The notes beneath the pieces were generated by a model. The model saw nothing but the letters and a program-made list of their open reading frames with translations. It had not been told where the DNA came from and did not search any database. Shown in pieces: positions 6,535-6,608 of a DNA stretch of 6,608 bases. Every line of letters begins with the position of its first letter. Positions within the stretch are counted from its first letter, which is position 1. Location: NCBI GenBank assembly GCA_024636105.1, contig JAGXHO010000258.1:1-6608 (forward strand), in the 5' to 3' direction. Source of the stretch: Trueperaceae bacterium. GTDB taxonomy: Bacteria > Deinococcota > Deinococci > Deinococcales > Trueperaceae. Both the position numbers and the translations under genes were made by a program.

Positions 6535-6608
6535 ACGAGGCAATCAAAGTGAGAAGTGCGGAGTCAGATGCTTTCCGCGTGCACACCGAGCCACCAGCTT
6601 CGCAGCAC

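Larger units (their letters stand above)
6378..6608. other. Upstream region of the protease gene, no gene recognised
   Basis: No reading frame here looks like a protein on either strand; frames that cross it are continuations of shadow frames over the protease. It is somewhat richer in A and T than the genes, especially 6475-6565, as expected for a promoter region. I see no tRNA or rRNA sequence and no strong terminator. A gene upstream of the protease, if any, begins beyond the window. Confidence 0.5.

Overview
The window is a GC-rich (roughly two thirds G+C by eye), densely coding piece of bacterial chromosome with three protein genes. I see no phage, transposon, CRISPR, tRNA or rRNA sequence. 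The RNase J protein closely resembles what I remember of the Thermus thermophilus enzyme: the blocks GAKLTLGLLRGK and FRMTHSIPDNSG, and the C-terminal ATGRNPLILPTVLEG. Together with the PNPase sequence and the LLAACGQ lipoprotein signal of the protease, this suggests a mesophilic, high-GC member of the Deinococcota (Deinococcus or Trueperaceae type). That placement rests on memory of the family, not on a search.

Layout. Bases 1-1826 (+) hold the 3' five-sixths or so of pnp, encoding polynucleotide phosphorylase; its start lies upstream of the window. A 146-base gap follows, with a perfect 13-bp hairpin and a strong ribosome binding site. Then comes rnj (1973-3682, +), encoding a complete 569-residue RNase J. 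A GC-rich 13-bp hairpin at 3702-3731 lies between rnj and the next gene, which converges on it. Bases 3775-6366 (-) encode a complete, roughly 863-residue subtilisin-family (S8) protease with a lipoprotein signal peptide, I9-type propeptide, catalytic domain with inserted PA domain, Fn3-like domain and a C-terminal beta domain. The last 240 or so bases (6367-6608) are the protease's upstream region, with a clear ribosome binding site and only weak promoter or operator candidates.

How the genes relate. pnp and rnj form an RNA-decay pair on one strand. PNPase degrades RNA 3'-to-5' using phosphate, and RNase J is an endonuclease and 5'-to-3' exonuclease, so together they attack a message from both ends. 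They are probably co-transcribed, possibly with the intergenic hairpin adjusting the ratio of the two products. The protease is a separate, oppositely oriented unit acting in the cell envelope, with no visible link to RNA decay.

Nothing here amounts to a convincing new biological system. The points most worth a second look are the lipid anchor attached to the removable propeptide of the protease, the pnp-rnj adjacency with its intervening hairpin and tiny overlapping leader ORF, and the Arg/Gly/Asp-rich tail of PNPase.
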